This document shows, piece by piece, positions 1 through 8,490 of a stretch of DNA of 64,000 nucleotides (position 1 is the first letter of the stretch; each line of letters starts with the position of its first letter). Source of the stretch: Sphingomonadaceae bacterium (GTDB lineage Bacteria; Pseudomonadota; Alphaproteobacteria; Sphingomonadales; Sphingomonadaceae); the NCBI GenBank assembly GCA_025359425.1, contig JANYGC010000100.1:62001-126000 (forward strand), given 5' to 3'. Both the position numbers and the translations under genes were made by a program. The notes under the pieces were generated by a model that was given only the letters and a program-made list of their open reading frames with translations, ran no database searches and was not told the origin of the DNA.

Positions 1-5
1 CGGCA

Positions 6-24
6 CCTCCCCCAGTGGGGGAGG
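6..24. repeat. Short GC-rich inverted repeat
   Basis: An 8-bp perfect inverted repeat (CCTCCCCC and GGGGGAGG) is separated by 3 bases. It sits immediately before cdsA, and its right arm overlaps the likely ribosome binding site. A closely similar element lies at 7446-7467, so this looks like a dispersed intergenic palindrome. A role as terminator or attenuator is possible but there is no T-run. Confidence 0.5.
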
Positions 25-32
25 ATTTTAGT

Positions 33-725
33 ATGACGGCCGTGGCACCCAAAAAATCCGACCTCCCCACCCGCGCCGCTTCGGCTGCCGCCATGATCGC
101 GGTTGCGGGCGGCGCATTGTGGCTGGGCGGATGGTTCTGGACCGCTTTCGTCGTCGCGGTGGCGGCAGGTGTGCTGTGGGAATGGTGGGGCTTGGTTACC
201 AAGTTCGTGCCAGGCTTGCCGCTGCGCGCGGCATGGATGCTGGGCGGGGTAATTTACATCGGCTTCGGCGCGCTAAGTCTGACGCTGCTGCGGAATGCCC
301 CTGTGCCGGAAGCGCACCTGATGTTGCTCGCGGTAATCGTCGGGGTGATCGGTACCGACGTCGGAGCCTATTTCACGGGTCGAGCTTTCGGTGGTCCCAA
401 AATAGCCCCGAAGATAAGTCCGTCCAAGACTTGGTCGGGGCTCGCGGGCGGTATGCTCGGTGCCATTCTCGCGCTGGTATTTGTCACCTATTTGTCGGAC
501 GGCTTCGACGATTTGGGCTGGAAGATGCTAGCTGGGATGGCACTCGCGCTTATCGCGCAGAGCGGCGATTTCTTTGAAAGCTGGATGAAGCGCCGTGCCG
601 GAGTCAAGGATTCGAGCCAGCTCATCCCGGGCCACGGCGGGCTGTTCGACCGCGCCGACGGGATGCTCGCGGTGATGTTCGTGATCGGTCTGCTCGCCAG
701 CTTCAACTTTGCGGCGCGCGGTTAG
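33..725 (+). CDS. cdsA: Phosphatidate cytidylyltransferase
   Basis: Makes CDP-diacylglycerol from CTP and phosphatidic acid, the precursor of all membrane phospholipids. It is an integral inner-membrane protein of 230 residues, at the short end for the family. Several hydrophobic segments fill the chain, and the C-terminal third carries the CdsA signature: a KRR...KD pair followed by PGHGGLFDRADG. I place the start at the ATG at 33, which has a GGGAGGA ribosome binding site; the GTG at 15 would begin inside the upstream inverted repeat. dxr follows 3 bases after the stop. A uppS gene would be expected just left of the window. Confidence 0.95.
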   Translation: MTAVAPKKSDLPTRAASAAAMIAVAGGALWLGGWFWTAFVVAVAAGVLWEWWGLVTKFVPGLPLRAAWMLGGVIYIGFGALSLTLLRNAPVPEAHLMLLAVIVGVIGTDVGAYFTGRAFGGPKIAPKISPSKTWSGLAGGMLGAILALVFVTYLSDGFDDLGWKMLAGMALALIAQSGDFFESWMKRRAGVKDSSQLIPGHGGLFDRADGMLAVMFVIGLLASFNFAARG

Positions 726-728
726 ATC

Positions 729-1880
729 GTGCGCTCGCTCACGGTTCTCGGCGCGACCGGATCGGTTGGGGCTTCGACGCTCGACCTGGTGCGACGCGAG
801 CGGGAGCAGTGGCGGATCGTGGCGCTGACGGCGAATTGCCAGGCCGCCGAACTGGCGGCACTGGCACGCGAATTCTCAGCCGAAATCGCCGTGGTTGCCG
901 ATGAAAGCTGTTTGCCCGATCTGCGCGCAGCGCTTGCCGGAAGCGGCATCGAAACCGCAGGCGGGACGGCTGCCTTGATCGCAGCGGCGGCGCGGCCGGC
1001 CGATCTCACCCTTGCTGCAATCGTCGGTTGCGCGGGCCTTGCTCCGACCATGGCGGCGATCGAGCGGGGGGCGACGGTCGCGCTCGCCAACAAGGAAGCG
1101 CTGGTCTCCGCCGGCGCAGTGATGCTCGCCGCGGTGGCCAGACATCGCACCACGCTGCTCCCGGTCGACAGCGAGCATAACGCGATTTTCCAGTGCCTTG
1201 CGGGCAATGACCTGGCGCAAGTCCGCTCGATCACGCTCACCGCCAGCGGCGGCCCGTTCCGCGATTGGAGCCCCGCGCAGCTGACCAAAGCCACCCCGGC
1301 GCAAGCGGTCAAGCATCCCAACTGGAATATGGGCGCCAAGATCAGCGTCGACAGCGCGACGATGTTCAACAAAGGCCTCGAGCTGATCGAGGCGCATTAC
1401 CTGTTCCCGGTTGGGCTCGAAAGGCTGCGGATCGTGGTCCACCCGCAATCAGTGGTCCATTCGATGGTCGAATACCGCGACGGCTCGACCTTGGCGCAGC
1501 TTGGCCCATCGGACATGCGCGTGCCGATCGCCTCGTGTCTCGCGTGGCCGGGGCGGATGGAGACGCCGTGCGCGCCGCTTGACCTCGCCAAGCTGGGCGA
1601 GCTCACCTTCCGCGCGGCAGACGAGGAGCGGTTTCCCGCCACTGCGCTGTGCCGTGCCGCCGCCGAAGCAGGCGGGGCAGCGCCGGCGGTGCTCAACGCC
1701 GCGAACGAAATTGCCGTTGCCGCGTTCCTGTCTGGTCAGATCGCATTCACCCGCATCGCGGTAATGGTCGCGCAAGTGATGTCGCGCTATAGTCCCTCCG
1801 CGCCTGCCTCCCTGGACGATGTGATCGCGCTCGATCATGCGGCCCGGGTCCAGACGCGCGAATTGCTGGAGCTTGCCTGA
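729..1880 (+). CDS. dxr: 1-deoxy-D-xylulose 5-phosphate reductoisomerase
   Basis: Second enzyme of the MEP isoprenoid pathway: it isomerises and reduces DXP to 2-C-methylerythritol 4-phosphate with NADPH. The 383-residue protein matches the usual length. The N-terminal NADPH motif GATGSVG lies at residues 8-14, NKEAL follows in the middle of the NADPH domain, and the metal and substrate motifs VDSEHNA and SVDSATMFNKGLE are intact. The start is a GTG three bases after the cdsA stop. The end abuts rseP, so cdsA-dxr-rseP form one transcription unit. Confidence 0.97.
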   Translation: MRSLTVLGATGSVGASTLDLVRREREQWRIVALTANCQAAELAALAREFSAEIAVVADESCLPDLRAALAGSGIETAGGTAALIAAAARPADLTLAAIVGCAGLAPTMAAIERGATVALANKEALVSAGAVMLAAVARHRTTLLPVDSEHNAIFQCLAGNDLAQVRSITLTASGGPFRDWSPAQLTKATPAQAVKHPNWNMGAKISVDSATMFNKGLELIEAHYLFPVGLERLRIVVHPQSVVHSMVEYRDGSTLAQLGPSDMRVPIASCLAWPGRMETPCAPLDLAKLGELTFRAADEERFPATALCRAAAEAGGAAPAVLNAANEIAVAAFLSGQIAFTRIAVMVAQVMSRYSPSAPASLDDVIALDHAARVQTRELLELA

Positions 1881-1881
1881 A

Positions 1882-2982
1882 TTGGTCCATTCCCCGTCCT
1901 TTCTGCTGACGATCGTCGCGTTCGTGCTGCTGCTCGGCCCGCTGATCGTGCTCCATGAACTCGGTCACTATTATGCCGGGCGGCTGTTCAAGGTCCGCGC
2001 CGAGACGTTCTCGGTCGGGTTCGGCAAAGAGCTGTGGCACCGCATCGACAAACGCGGCACTCGCTGGCGGATCGCGGCGTTCCCGCTCGGCGGCTATGTC
2101 ATGTTCGCCGGCGACGCTGATCCGTCGAGCAAGCCCAGCGCGGACACTTCGGGCAACCCGCCATCGCCCGGCACGCTTGCCGCAGCCGCGCTGTGGCAGC
2201 GGGTGATCATCATCCTGGCCGGCCCGATGGCCAATCTGGTCACCGCGATCCTGATCTTCGCCGGGTTTGCGATGGCTTTCGGGATACCCTCGTCGCCGCC
2301 GGTGATTGGCGAGTTCTCCAAAAATTCGGCTGCGCAGGCCGCCGGATTGCAGACCGGCGACCGGATCGTCACGATCGACGGGGCACAGATCGACGATTTC
2401 ACCGACATTGCGCCGCGCGTTGCGCTTTACCCCGGCGAAACTGTCGATGTGGCGTTCGAACGGGCCGGGCGCGCCATGCAGATCCCGGTCAAGCTCGCGC
2501 TCGATGTGACCAAAGACCAGTTCGGCAACGAAAACCGCCGCGGCCTGCTCGGGATCGGTGCAGCCGGAGTTGAACTGACTCGCGTAAATCCGCTGCGCGC
2601 GGTTCACTACGGCACGGTCCAGAGCCTGGGCATCGCCCGGATGATGGCGATCGGGCTCAAACAGATCGTCACCGGCGAACGCTCGATCAACGAGATGGGC
2701 GGGCTGCCCAAGGTCGCCAAATTCTCGGGCGAAATGCTTTCATTGGGCTGGCTCGAGTTCGTCGGTTTCGCCGCGCTCATTTCAATTAACTTGGCATTCA
2801 TCAATCTCCTGCCAATCCCGACCCTCGACGGCGGGCACCTGGCGATTTATGCGGCGGAGGCTATCCGCCGCAAACCGCTCGGTCTGCGCAGTCAAGAATG
2901 GGCGTTCCGCATCGGCATGGCTTTCGTGCTTGCTTTCGCGGTTTTCGTCACTGTGAATGACCTTGCCGGGATGTTCCTGTAG
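1882..2982 (+). CDS. rseP: RIP metalloprotease RseP (site-2 protease)
   Basis: Inner-membrane zinc protease that cleaves transmembrane substrates such as anti-sigma factors and signal peptides. From the TTG start at 1882 the protein has 366 residues. HExxH is HELGH at 25-29, inside the first membrane segment; one PDZ domain lies around residues 110-200, and the second zinc motif LDGGH is at 315-319 between the last membrane helices. The TTG is one base after the dxr stop, with GGAG about ten bases upstream inside dxr; longer ATG starts would overlap dxr by 44 bases and add no family sequence. bamA follows after a 442-base gap. Confidence 0.93.
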   Translation: MVHSPSFLLTIVAFVLLLGPLIVLHELGHYYAGRLFKVRAETFSVGFGKELWHRIDKRGTRWRIAAFPLGGYVMFAGDADPSSKPSADTSGNPPSPGTLAAAALWQRVIIILAGPMANLVTAILIFAGFAMAFGIPSSPPVIGEFSKNSAAQAAGLQTGDRIVTIDGAQIDDFTDIAPRVALYPGETVDVAFERAGRAMQIPVKLALDVTKDQFGNENRRGLLGIGAAGVELTRVNPLRAVHYGTVQSLGIARMMAIGLKQIVTGERSINEMGGLPKVAKFSGEMLSLGWLEFVGFAALISINLAFINLLPIPTLDGGHLAIYAAEAIRRKPLGLRSQEWAFRIGMAFVLAFAVFVTVNDLAGMFL

Positions 2983-3424
2983 AGCGTTGCTTTGCCGGGC
3001 CGAACTGCGGGGCGGGACTGGTAAGGGTTCGGAACCACTACCAGCAGAACCGAGGTTTGAGTCAAAATGGCTCAGCACTAGGAAGGAAGGCGAAGGAATA
3101 TGTCGATATTTCGAGACTTCCTGACAACGGGATGGGCCATTTTGGCCAAATCCCTTCGGGACGTCAAAATGGCTTCCATCGCAGACGGCCATGCGCTCGG
3201 AAAGGCAACCAGCCTTCCCATCACGCATAGCCGCCCGCGCTGTTCGCCATTTTGACGCCTCGGCTCTGCTGGTAGTGGTTCCGAACCCTTTATCTGCGGA
3301 AGGTTGCAGCAACTTTGCTTGATCGGATGGAACGCATCGGGCAGAGGGCGGCGACATGCCTGCACGCTGCTGGCGCACTGTCCAATACGGGCACCTGCCG
3401 CGGCTCAAATTGACGGGAACTACC
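2983..3424. other. Gap between rseP and bamA holding a palindromic element
   Basis: No convincing gene is present. Open frames on the minus strand (for example 3078-3365) are low-complexity and lack family similarity. Most of the gap is taken by the inverted-repeat element at 3023-3294. The last 130 bases must hold the bamA leader and perhaps its promoter, but I could not pick a clear -35/-10 pair. Confidence 0.6.
3023..3294. repeat. MITE-like palindromic element, about 270 bp
   Basis: The left arm (about 3023-3071) and right arm (about 3246-3294) are inverted copies. A 26-bp perfect match starts AAGGGTTCGGAACCACTACC, then one mismatch, CCGAGG, a small indel, and GTCAAAATGGC. The motif GTCAAAATGGC recurs inside the element at 3163-3173, and GGCCATTTTGGCC is at 3136. 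Terminal inverted repeats, short length and absence of coding capacity suit a miniature transposable element or a large REP-type repeat. No clear target-site duplication is visible. It separates rseP from bamA, genes that are often co-transcribed. Confidence 0.6.
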
Positions 3425-6181
3425 GTGCTGAATACACCTTGCTCGATTGATCGTTCCACCGCCGCCCGCGCTGGCCTCAGGCTCGCCGCCGTGCTGATGG
3501 GGACGACGATCCTTGCCGGTGCCCAGGCCGCCATGGCCCAGGTCGCAGCGCCTGCCGCTCCTGCCGCTGCGGCTCCCGTCGCCGCCGCGCCGGTGCCCGA
3601 TGCGCCGGTCGCGATCCAGTCGATCACCGTCAATGGCGCGCAGCGGCTCGAAGCCGATACGATCCGTTCGTACATCAAGCTGCGCGTGGGCCAGCCCTAT
3701 TCGCAGGCTTCGGCCGATCAGGCGCTCAAGGACCTGTTTGCGACCGAGCTGTTCTCCGACGTCAAGGTCACCAACGACGCCGGCAATGTGACGATCGAGG
3801 TCAAGGAAAACCCGGTCATCAACCGCATCGTGCTGGAGGGCAACAAGCGGATCAAGGCCGAGAAAATCACGCCCGAGATCAAGCTTGCTCCGCGCCAGAT
3901 CTTCACCCGCTCCAAAGTCCGCGCCGACGTTGCGCGAATCATCGAGCTGTACAAGCGCCAGGGCCGGTTCGCCGCCTCGGTCGATCCCAAGATGGTCATG
4001 CTCGACCAGAACCGCGTCGATATCGTGTTCGAGATCAACGAAGGTCCCAAGAGCAAGGTCCGCCAGATCAACATCATCGGCAACGAGAATTTCTCGGACG
4101 GCGATTTGCGCTCGCAAATGTACACCAAGCAGGCCAGCCTGACGCGGATCTTGTCGTCGGGCACGACCTACGATCCAGACCGTATGGCCTTCGATCAGCA
4201 GAAGCTGCGCCAGTACTATCTGACCAAGGGCTATGCCGACTTTCGCATTGTTTCGGCGGTGGCCGAACTGACGCCCGACAAGAAGGACTTCATCCTGACC
4301 TACGTGGTCGAGGAAGGCCCGCGCTACAAATTCGGCGATATCAAGGTCGACAGCCAGTTGCGCGATTTCGACGGCGATCGGCTCGCTACGCAGCTGCCGA
4401 TGAAGAAAGGCGATTGGTACGACGCCAAGATGGTCGAAGATACGATCGACAAGCTCAACGAAACGCTCGGCGCGTTCGGATATGCCTTCGCCGACGTGCG
4501 GCCCGACTATGCGCGCGACAAGGAATCGCTCACCATGGGCCTGACCTTCCAGATCGCCGAAGCGCCGCGGGTCTATGTCGAGAAGATCGACGTCAATGGT
4601 AACACGCTGACGCAGGACAAAGTCATCCGCCGCGAATTTCGTCTGGCCGAAGGGGACGCGTTCAACTCGCTGCAGGTCAAGCGGTCGACCGCCCGCATCA
4701 ACTCGCTCGGTTACTTCCAGGAAAAGTTCGAAGTCCTGCAAAAGCCGGGCTCCGCGCCTGACCGGATCATCCTCGAAGCCAATGTCGAGGAAAAGCCGAC
4801 CGGGCAGCTGCAGTTGTCGGCGGGCTATTCAAGCCTTGAGAAGCTGATTTTCCAGGGCTCGATCGAACAGCGCAACTTCCGCGGGCGTGGTCAGACGATC
4901 GGGCTCAATCTGGCCTACTCGCAGTATTCCAAGCAGGTCGATGTCAGCTTTACCGAACCCTATCTGTTCGATCGCAACATCAGCCTGGGGGTGAACGTCT
5001 ATCGGCGCGATCTCAACAGCTTCAACTACCTCAATTCGAACCGCAACACGATCTACCGTCAGGCGACCACCGGTTTCCAGGCCCGCGTCGGCATTCCGGT
5101 GACCGAGTATATTTCGGCGGTGGCCAGCTACACCTTCAACTACGATGACGTGAAAGTCGATCGGACCCAGTATTATTCGACCCGCGCCGACGGCACCTTG
5201 CAGTGCGATCCGCTGCTGGCGGGCCGTTACCTGTGCGATGCGCTGGGCAAGCGGACCAGTTCGATCCTCGGCATCGCGCTGGTCTATGACACGCTCGATA
5301 ACCGGGTCCATCCGGGTCACGGTAAGTCGCTGTCGGTCTCGGCCGATTTCGCCGGGCTGGGCGGGTCGGTCAAATACGGCCGGGTCCGGGCGAATTTCGC
5401 CCAGTATTACACGATCTCGAAGGGCTTCATCTTCTCGCTGCGAGCCGAAGGCGGGGCTATTGTGCCATGGGGCTCCAGCAACGGCACCGGGCCGGGCGCC
5501 GACGCGATCCGTCTGACCGACCGGTTCTATCTGGGCGAACCGCAGATCCGCGGCTTCAATATCCGCGGAGTCGGCCCGCGCATCGTCCGTCAATTCATCA
5601 TCGACGATCCGGCCAACCCTGGGACCGGCAAGATCGTGACCGATCGCAAGCAGGTGGTCGATGACGCGCTGGGCGGGCGTTACTACTACCTGGGCCACGC
5701 CGAGCTGGAGATTCCGCTCGGTTCGGGCGCCAAGGAACTCGGGCTGCGGCCGTCGATCTTCATGGACGCCGGTGCGGTGTTCGGGGTCCGCTCTCCGGTG
5801 CTGCAAAACAGCCCGTTCCCGGGCGGCACATTCATCGCGACCCGTGATTCGACCGGTGCGGCGCTCTACACCCAGATCGATGCTGCCACCCTGGTAGGTA
5901 CGATCTGCACGCCCAGCGCCATTTCGACTGTGACCTCGCCCACCAATCTGACCCCGCCGACCTGTCTGGCCAGCGCGGCCAACACCGCGATCGGTTCGAC
6001 CGTCCCGCCGTTCCAGGAAATCTTCCTCGGCAATTCGGCCAAGCCGCGCATTTCGATCGGTATCGGGGTCAACTGGAATTCGCCGTTCGGCCCATTCCGG
6101 ATTGATTTCGCCAAAACTCTGCTCAAGGTCGATGGTGATGACACCAAGTCTTTCACGTTCAACGTAGGAACCCAATTCTGA
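3425..6181 (+). CDS. bamA: Outer-membrane protein assembly factor BamA
   Basis: Core of the BAM complex that folds beta-barrel proteins into the outer membrane. The 918-residue protein has a long signal region ending near AAMAQ, a short Ala/Pro linker, five POTRA domains over roughly residues 60-410, and a C-terminal 16-strand barrel ending in phenylalanine (VGTQF). The barrel contains RGFNIRGVGPR, the usual loop-6 VRGF-type motif. A long insertion near the end (about residues 790-870) carries two cysteines and looks like an extracellular loop. I prefer the GTG at 3425; ATG 3356 is in frame but adds a non-signal-like extension. The stop overlaps the ompH ATG by one base. Confidence 0.95.
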   Translation: MLNTPCSIDRSTAARAGLRLAAVLMGTTILAGAQAAMAQVAAPAAPAAAAPVAAAPVPDAPVAIQSITVNGAQRLEADTIRSYIKLRVGQPYSQASADQALKDLFATELFSDVKVTNDAGNVTIEVKENPVINRIVLEGNKRIKAEKITPEIKLAPRQIFTRSKVRADVARIIELYKRQGRFAASVDPKMVMLDQNRVDIVFEINEGPKSKVRQINIIGNENFSDGDLRSQMYTKQASLTRILSSGTTYDPDRMAFDQQKLRQYYLTKGYADFRIVSAVAELTPDKKDFILTYVVEEGPRYKFGDIKVDSQLRDFDGDRLATQLPMKKGDWYDAKMVEDTIDKLNETLGAFGYAFADVRPDYARDKESLTMGLTFQIAEAPRVYVEKIDVNGNTLTQDKVIRREFRLAEGDAFNSLQVKRSTARINSLGYFQEKFEVLQKPGSAPDRIILEANVEEKPTGQLQLSAGYSSLEKLIFQGSIEQRNFRGRGQTIGLNLAYSQYSKQVDVSFTEPYLFDRNISLGVNVYRRDLNSFNYLNSNRNTIYRQATTGFQARVGIPVTEYISAVASYTFNYDDVKVDRTQYYSTRADGTLQCDPLLAGRYLCDALGKRTSSILGIALVYDTLDNRVHPGHGKSLSVSADFAGLGGSVKYGRVRANFAQYYTISKGFIFSLRAEGGAIVPWGSSNGTGPGADAIRLTDRFYLGEPQIRGFNIRGVGPRIVRQFIIDDPANPGTGKIVTDRKQVVDDALGGRYYYLGHAELEIPLGSGAKELGLRPSIFMDAGAVFGVRSPVLQNSPFPGGTFIATRDSTGAALYTQIDAATLVGTICTPSAISTVTSPTNLTPPTCLASAANTAIGSTVPPFQEIFLGNSAKPRISIGIGVNWNSPFGPFRIDFAKTLLKVDGDDTKSFTFNVGTQF

Positions 6182-6924
6182 TGACTAACATTCTCAAATT
6201 CGCCCTCGGCAGCGCGCTTGCTGCTGCGCTCATTGCTCAGCCGACCCTGGCCCAGACTACCCGCAAGCCCGCCGGTGCTCCGGCTCCGGCCGCTCAGCGC
6301 GGGGTAATCGCGGCCGGGATCGGCGTCGCCGATCTGCAGGCAGCGGTCTCCAACACCAATGCCTACAAGGCCGCCGTCCAGCAGCGCCAGCAGGCCTACA
6401 AGCCGGTGTACGATGCAGCGCAGGCCCGCCTGACTCAGTTGCAGAACCAGCTCAAGCCGATGGCCGATCAGTTCAATGCCGATCGCGCCGCCAAGAAGCC
6501 CGATGCGGTGCTGCAGGTCGGATACGACGCGATCCAGAAAGCGCAGGCGCAGGGTGAGGCCGAGATCAAGCAGATCCTCGCGCCGGCCAACCTGTCGGAC
6601 GAATATGTGGTCGAGCAGATCACCGACAAGCTGCCCATGGCCGTGCAGAACGTGATGGGCCGCCGTGGGCTGACGCTGCTGCTCAATCCCGATGCGGTTA
6701 TCCTCTCGGCGCAGCCGTACGACGCGACCGCGTCACTGGTTGCCGAGCTCAATACTCTGGTGCCTTCGGCCCAGATCACCCCGCCGGCCGGCTGGCAGCC
6801 AGCCCGCGTCCGCCAGCAGCAGCAACAGCAGCAACAGCAAGTCAGCGGCGCGGCACCAGCGGCCACGCCCCGGCCGGTCGCACCTGCGCCCAAGCCCGCC
6901 GGCCCGCAGCCCGAAGGCCGCTAA
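6181..6924 (+). CDS. ompH: OmpH/Skp-family periplasmic chaperone
   Basis: Periplasmic chaperone that escorts unfolded outer-membrane proteins to BamA, consistent with its one-base overlap with bamA. The 247-residue protein has a signal peptide ending at LAQT around residue 25 and a helical OmpH core at about 45-190. Its unusual C-terminal tail starts with a run of glutamines (about residues 216-225, encoded by CAG/CAA repeats at 6820-6840) and continues with Ala/Pro. Family members are usually 150-200 residues, so the tail is an extension. The symbol skp is also used. Confidence 0.88.
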   Translation: MTNILKFALGSALAAALIAQPTLAQTTRKPAGAPAPAAQRGVIAAGIGVADLQAAVSNTNAYKAAVQQRQQAYKPVYDAAQARLTQLQNQLKPMADQFNADRAAKKPDAVLQVGYDAIQKAQAQGEAEIKQILAPANLSDEYVVEQITDKLPMAVQNVMGRRGLTLLLNPDAVILSAQPYDATASLVAELNTLVPSAQITPPAGWQPARVRQQQQQQQQQVSGAAPAATPRPVAPAPKPAGPQPEGR

Positions 6925-6945
6925 GCCGAGCGCGCGGGGGCAGCG

Positions 6946-7434
6946 ATGAGCGACAACCAGACCTCAGCCGATGCGGGCCAGCCGCCCGCGTCGGCTTGGG
7001 ATATCCCCAAGATCCTGGCCGCCCTGCCGCATCGCTATCCGATGCTGCTGGTCGACCGGGTGATCTCGCTCGTCGCCGACGGCGAAATTCATGCCGTCAA
7101 GGCGGTCAGTTTCAACGAAGGGTTTTTCCAGGGGCACTTCCCGGGCCGTCCGATCATGCCCGGCGTGCTCCAGATCGAAGCGCTGGCGCAGGCCGCCGGG
7201 ATCCTAGCGGTAGAAACCCTCGGCCTCGCCGGAACCGGCAAACTGGTTTATTTCATGGCGATCGAGGAAGCCAAGTTCCGCGCGCCGGTGGAACCGGGCG
7301 TGCTGCTCGACCTCAAGGCCGGCTTCATCCAGAAGCGCAGCCGGGTGTGCAAGTTCTGGGGCCAGGCCAGCATCGCAGGCAAGGTGACCTGCGATGTGCA
7401 GTTCACCGCGATGATCGCCGACGGCCCCGCCTGA
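6946..7434 (+). CDS. fabZ: 3-hydroxyacyl-[ACP] dehydratase FabZ
   Basis: Dehydrates beta-hydroxyacyl-ACP in type II fatty acid synthesis. The 162-residue protein has the hot-dog fold motifs: [12 protein letters not shown] near residue 28, then [20 protein letters not shown], which contains the catalytic His and Glu. It starts 21 bases after ompH. In most Gram-negative genomes lpxD lies between ompH and fabZ and lpxA follows fabZ; here neither is present, consistent with sphingomonads that replace lipid A with glycosphingolipids. Confidence 0.96.
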   Translation: MSDNQTSADAGQPPASAWDIPKILAALPHRYPMLLVDRVISLVADGEIHAVKAVSFNEGFFQGHFPGRPIMPGVLQIEALAQAAGILAVETLGLAGTGKLVYFMAIEEAKFRAPVEPGVLLDLKAGFIQKRSRVCKFWGQASIAGKVTCDVQFTAMIADGPA

Positions 7435-7445
7435 CCCACTCCCAA

Positions 7446-7467
7446 CCCCTCCCGTCAGTGGGAGGGG
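7446..7467. repeat. Short GC-rich inverted repeat
   Basis: CCCCTCCC and GGGAGGGG form an 8-bp perfect stem around a 6-base loop (GTCAGT), 11 bases after the fabZ stop. It shares the CAGTGGG core with the repeat at 6-24. It could end fabZ transcription, though no T-tract follows. Confidence 0.5.
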
Positions 7468-7522
7468 AGCAAGACTTGCCGAGCGATCGCGAGGTTAGTC
7501 GCAGCAGGGTGGGCTTCGGCGC

Positions 7523-7551
7523 TTGATTTTGCGGCGAACCACAGCTAAGCG
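7523..7551 (+). promoter_or_regulatory. Candidate rpmE promoter
   Basis: TTGATT at 7523-7528 and TAAGCG at 7546-7551 are separated by 17 bases, upstream of rpmE. The -35 box fits well and the -10 box is weak. Spacing would put transcription start near 7558, just before the hairpin at 7568. Confidence 0.3.
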
Positions 7552-7567
7552 CCGCGCTTCCTTTTCC

Positions 7568-7585
7568 GGCCGGTCGGTACCGGCC
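7568..7585 (+). promoter_or_regulatory. Perfect hairpin in the rpmE 5' leader
   Basis: GGCCGGT and ACCGGCC form a perfect 7-bp stem with a CGGT tetraloop, ending 19 bases before the rpmE start codon. Ribosomal protein L31 is known to use mRNA leader structures for autoregulation in several bacterial groups, so this is a candidate L31 leader. That role is inferred from position only. Confidence 0.4.
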
Positions 7586-7604
7586 ACAGCGAAAGACTTG
7601 ATCC

Positions 7605-7832
7605 ATGAAGGCCGAAATCCATCCCGATTATCACACCATCAAGGTGCAGATGACCGACGGTTCCGTGTTTGAAACGCGCTCCACCTGGGGCAAGGAAGGC
7701 GACACGCTGGTGCTCGAAATCGATCCGACCTCGCACCCGGCTTGGACCGGTGGCACTCGCCAGCTCGATCAGGGCGGCCGGGTTGCCCAGTTCAACAAGC
7801 GCTTCGGCGGACTGTCGCTCAAGAAAAACTGA
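7605..7832 (+). CDS. rpmE: 50S ribosomal protein L31
   Basis: Large-subunit ribosomal protein of 75 residues. It has the typical start [10 protein letters not shown], the central [16 protein letters not shown] and HPAWTGG blocks, and the C-terminal FNKRFGGL. There are no cysteines, so this is the zinc-free type. It stands alone between fabZ and a convergent PilZ gene, with its own leader hairpin and a downstream terminator. Confidence 0.97.
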   Translation: MKAEIHPDYHTIKVQMTDGSVFETRSTWGKEGDTLVLEIDPTSHPAWTGGTRQLDQGGRVAQFNKRFGGLSLKKN

Positions 7833-7852
7833 GCGCGACGCCAGCACTAACA

Positions 7853-7888
7853 AAAAGGGGCGACTCCTTGCGGGGCCGCCCTTTTTCG
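7853..7888. terminator. Bidirectional rho-independent terminator
   Basis: AAAAAGGG...CCCTTTTT forms a stem with inner CG, C and CC pairs and a TTGC loop, flanked by an A-tract on one side and a T-tract on the other. It lies between the convergent genes rpmE and the PilZ gene and can serve both. Confidence 0.75.
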
Positions 7889-7906
7889 TTGCGCTGCCAG
7901 CTGGTG

Positions 7907-8236
7907 TTAGTCGCCCGCGATATTGCGCGCATCCGCCTCGCTGATCGCACGGAGGAATTCGACCCCGCCGACCCCGTCGCGGGCCCAGCGGACGATCGCC
8001 TGGATCGACCAGTCGGGTGCCAGCTGCAGGGTGATGAAAATCCCGGTGCGCAGCCAGTCGGCCTCGGTTACGATGCTGCATCCGAAGATCGAGACGTCGC
8101 GGATCCGCGCGCGGCAGCGTTCACCGCCGGCGGTGCGGACCGTGGCTACCGCACCGGCGATCCGGCGGGTCGTGCGGCGGGTATTGGGCCGGACGGCAAC
8201 CGCCTCCAGCTTGTCGATCTTGGCTTTGGCACTCAC
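7907..8236 (-). CDS. PilZ domain protein
   Basis: Single-domain protein of 109 residues likely to bind cyclic di-GMP. The two PilZ motifs are present: an arginine cluster RRTTRR at residues 19-24, and DVSIFGCS further on, matching (D/N)xSxxG. Nothing else is fused, so it would act as a free adaptor. It converges on rpmE through a shared terminator, and its promoter must lie in 8237-8412, where I see no clear boxes. A GGDEF-EAL protein at 21190-22830 may control the same second messenger. Confidence 0.8.
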   Translation of the reverse strand: MSAKAKIDKLEAVAVRPNTRRTTRRIAGAVATVRTAGGERCRARIRDVSIFGCSIVTEADWLRTGIFITLQLAPDWSIQAIVRWARDGVGGVEFLRAISEADARNIAGD

Positions 8237-8412
8237 AACCCGTTACCCCATTCCCTGCGGTCTTCCCGGAAAAACTAGCCAAGGAGGGTTAATTTTCCTT
8301 ACGCATTACCAGCCGCGCAATGCGGTCTTGCGGGTCAGTTTTTTCTTCCCATTCCGCGCCGCCTATGCAAAGGCGCGCGCCTGCCATGCGGGGGTTGACC
8401 CGGCGCGGCTGT

Positions 8413-8490
8413 GGCGATCGTAGCTCAGTTGGTTAGAGCGCCGGTTTGTGGTACCGGAGGTCGTGGGTTCGAGACCCATCGATCGCCCCA
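8413..8490 (+). tRNA. tRNA-His (GTG)
   Basis: Full cloverleaf. The anticodon loop TTGTGGT gives GTG. The acceptor stem 8414-8420 pairs with 8480-8486, and the extra 5' G at 8413 faces the C discriminator at 8487, as required for histidine tRNA. The D-loop AGTTGGTTAGA and T-loop GGTTCGAGACC are canonical, and CCA is encoded at 8488-8490. A T-run follows. Confidence 0.97.

Noticed and set aside
3031..3056. GGAACC...GTT as an EcfG-type stress promoter in the palindromic element
   Set aside because: The spacer is longer than the usual GGAAC to GTT distance, and the motif is part of the terminal repeat.
3078..3365. 95-residue minus-strand frame inside the palindromic element
   Set aside because: Lies wholly in repeat sequence and has no family features.
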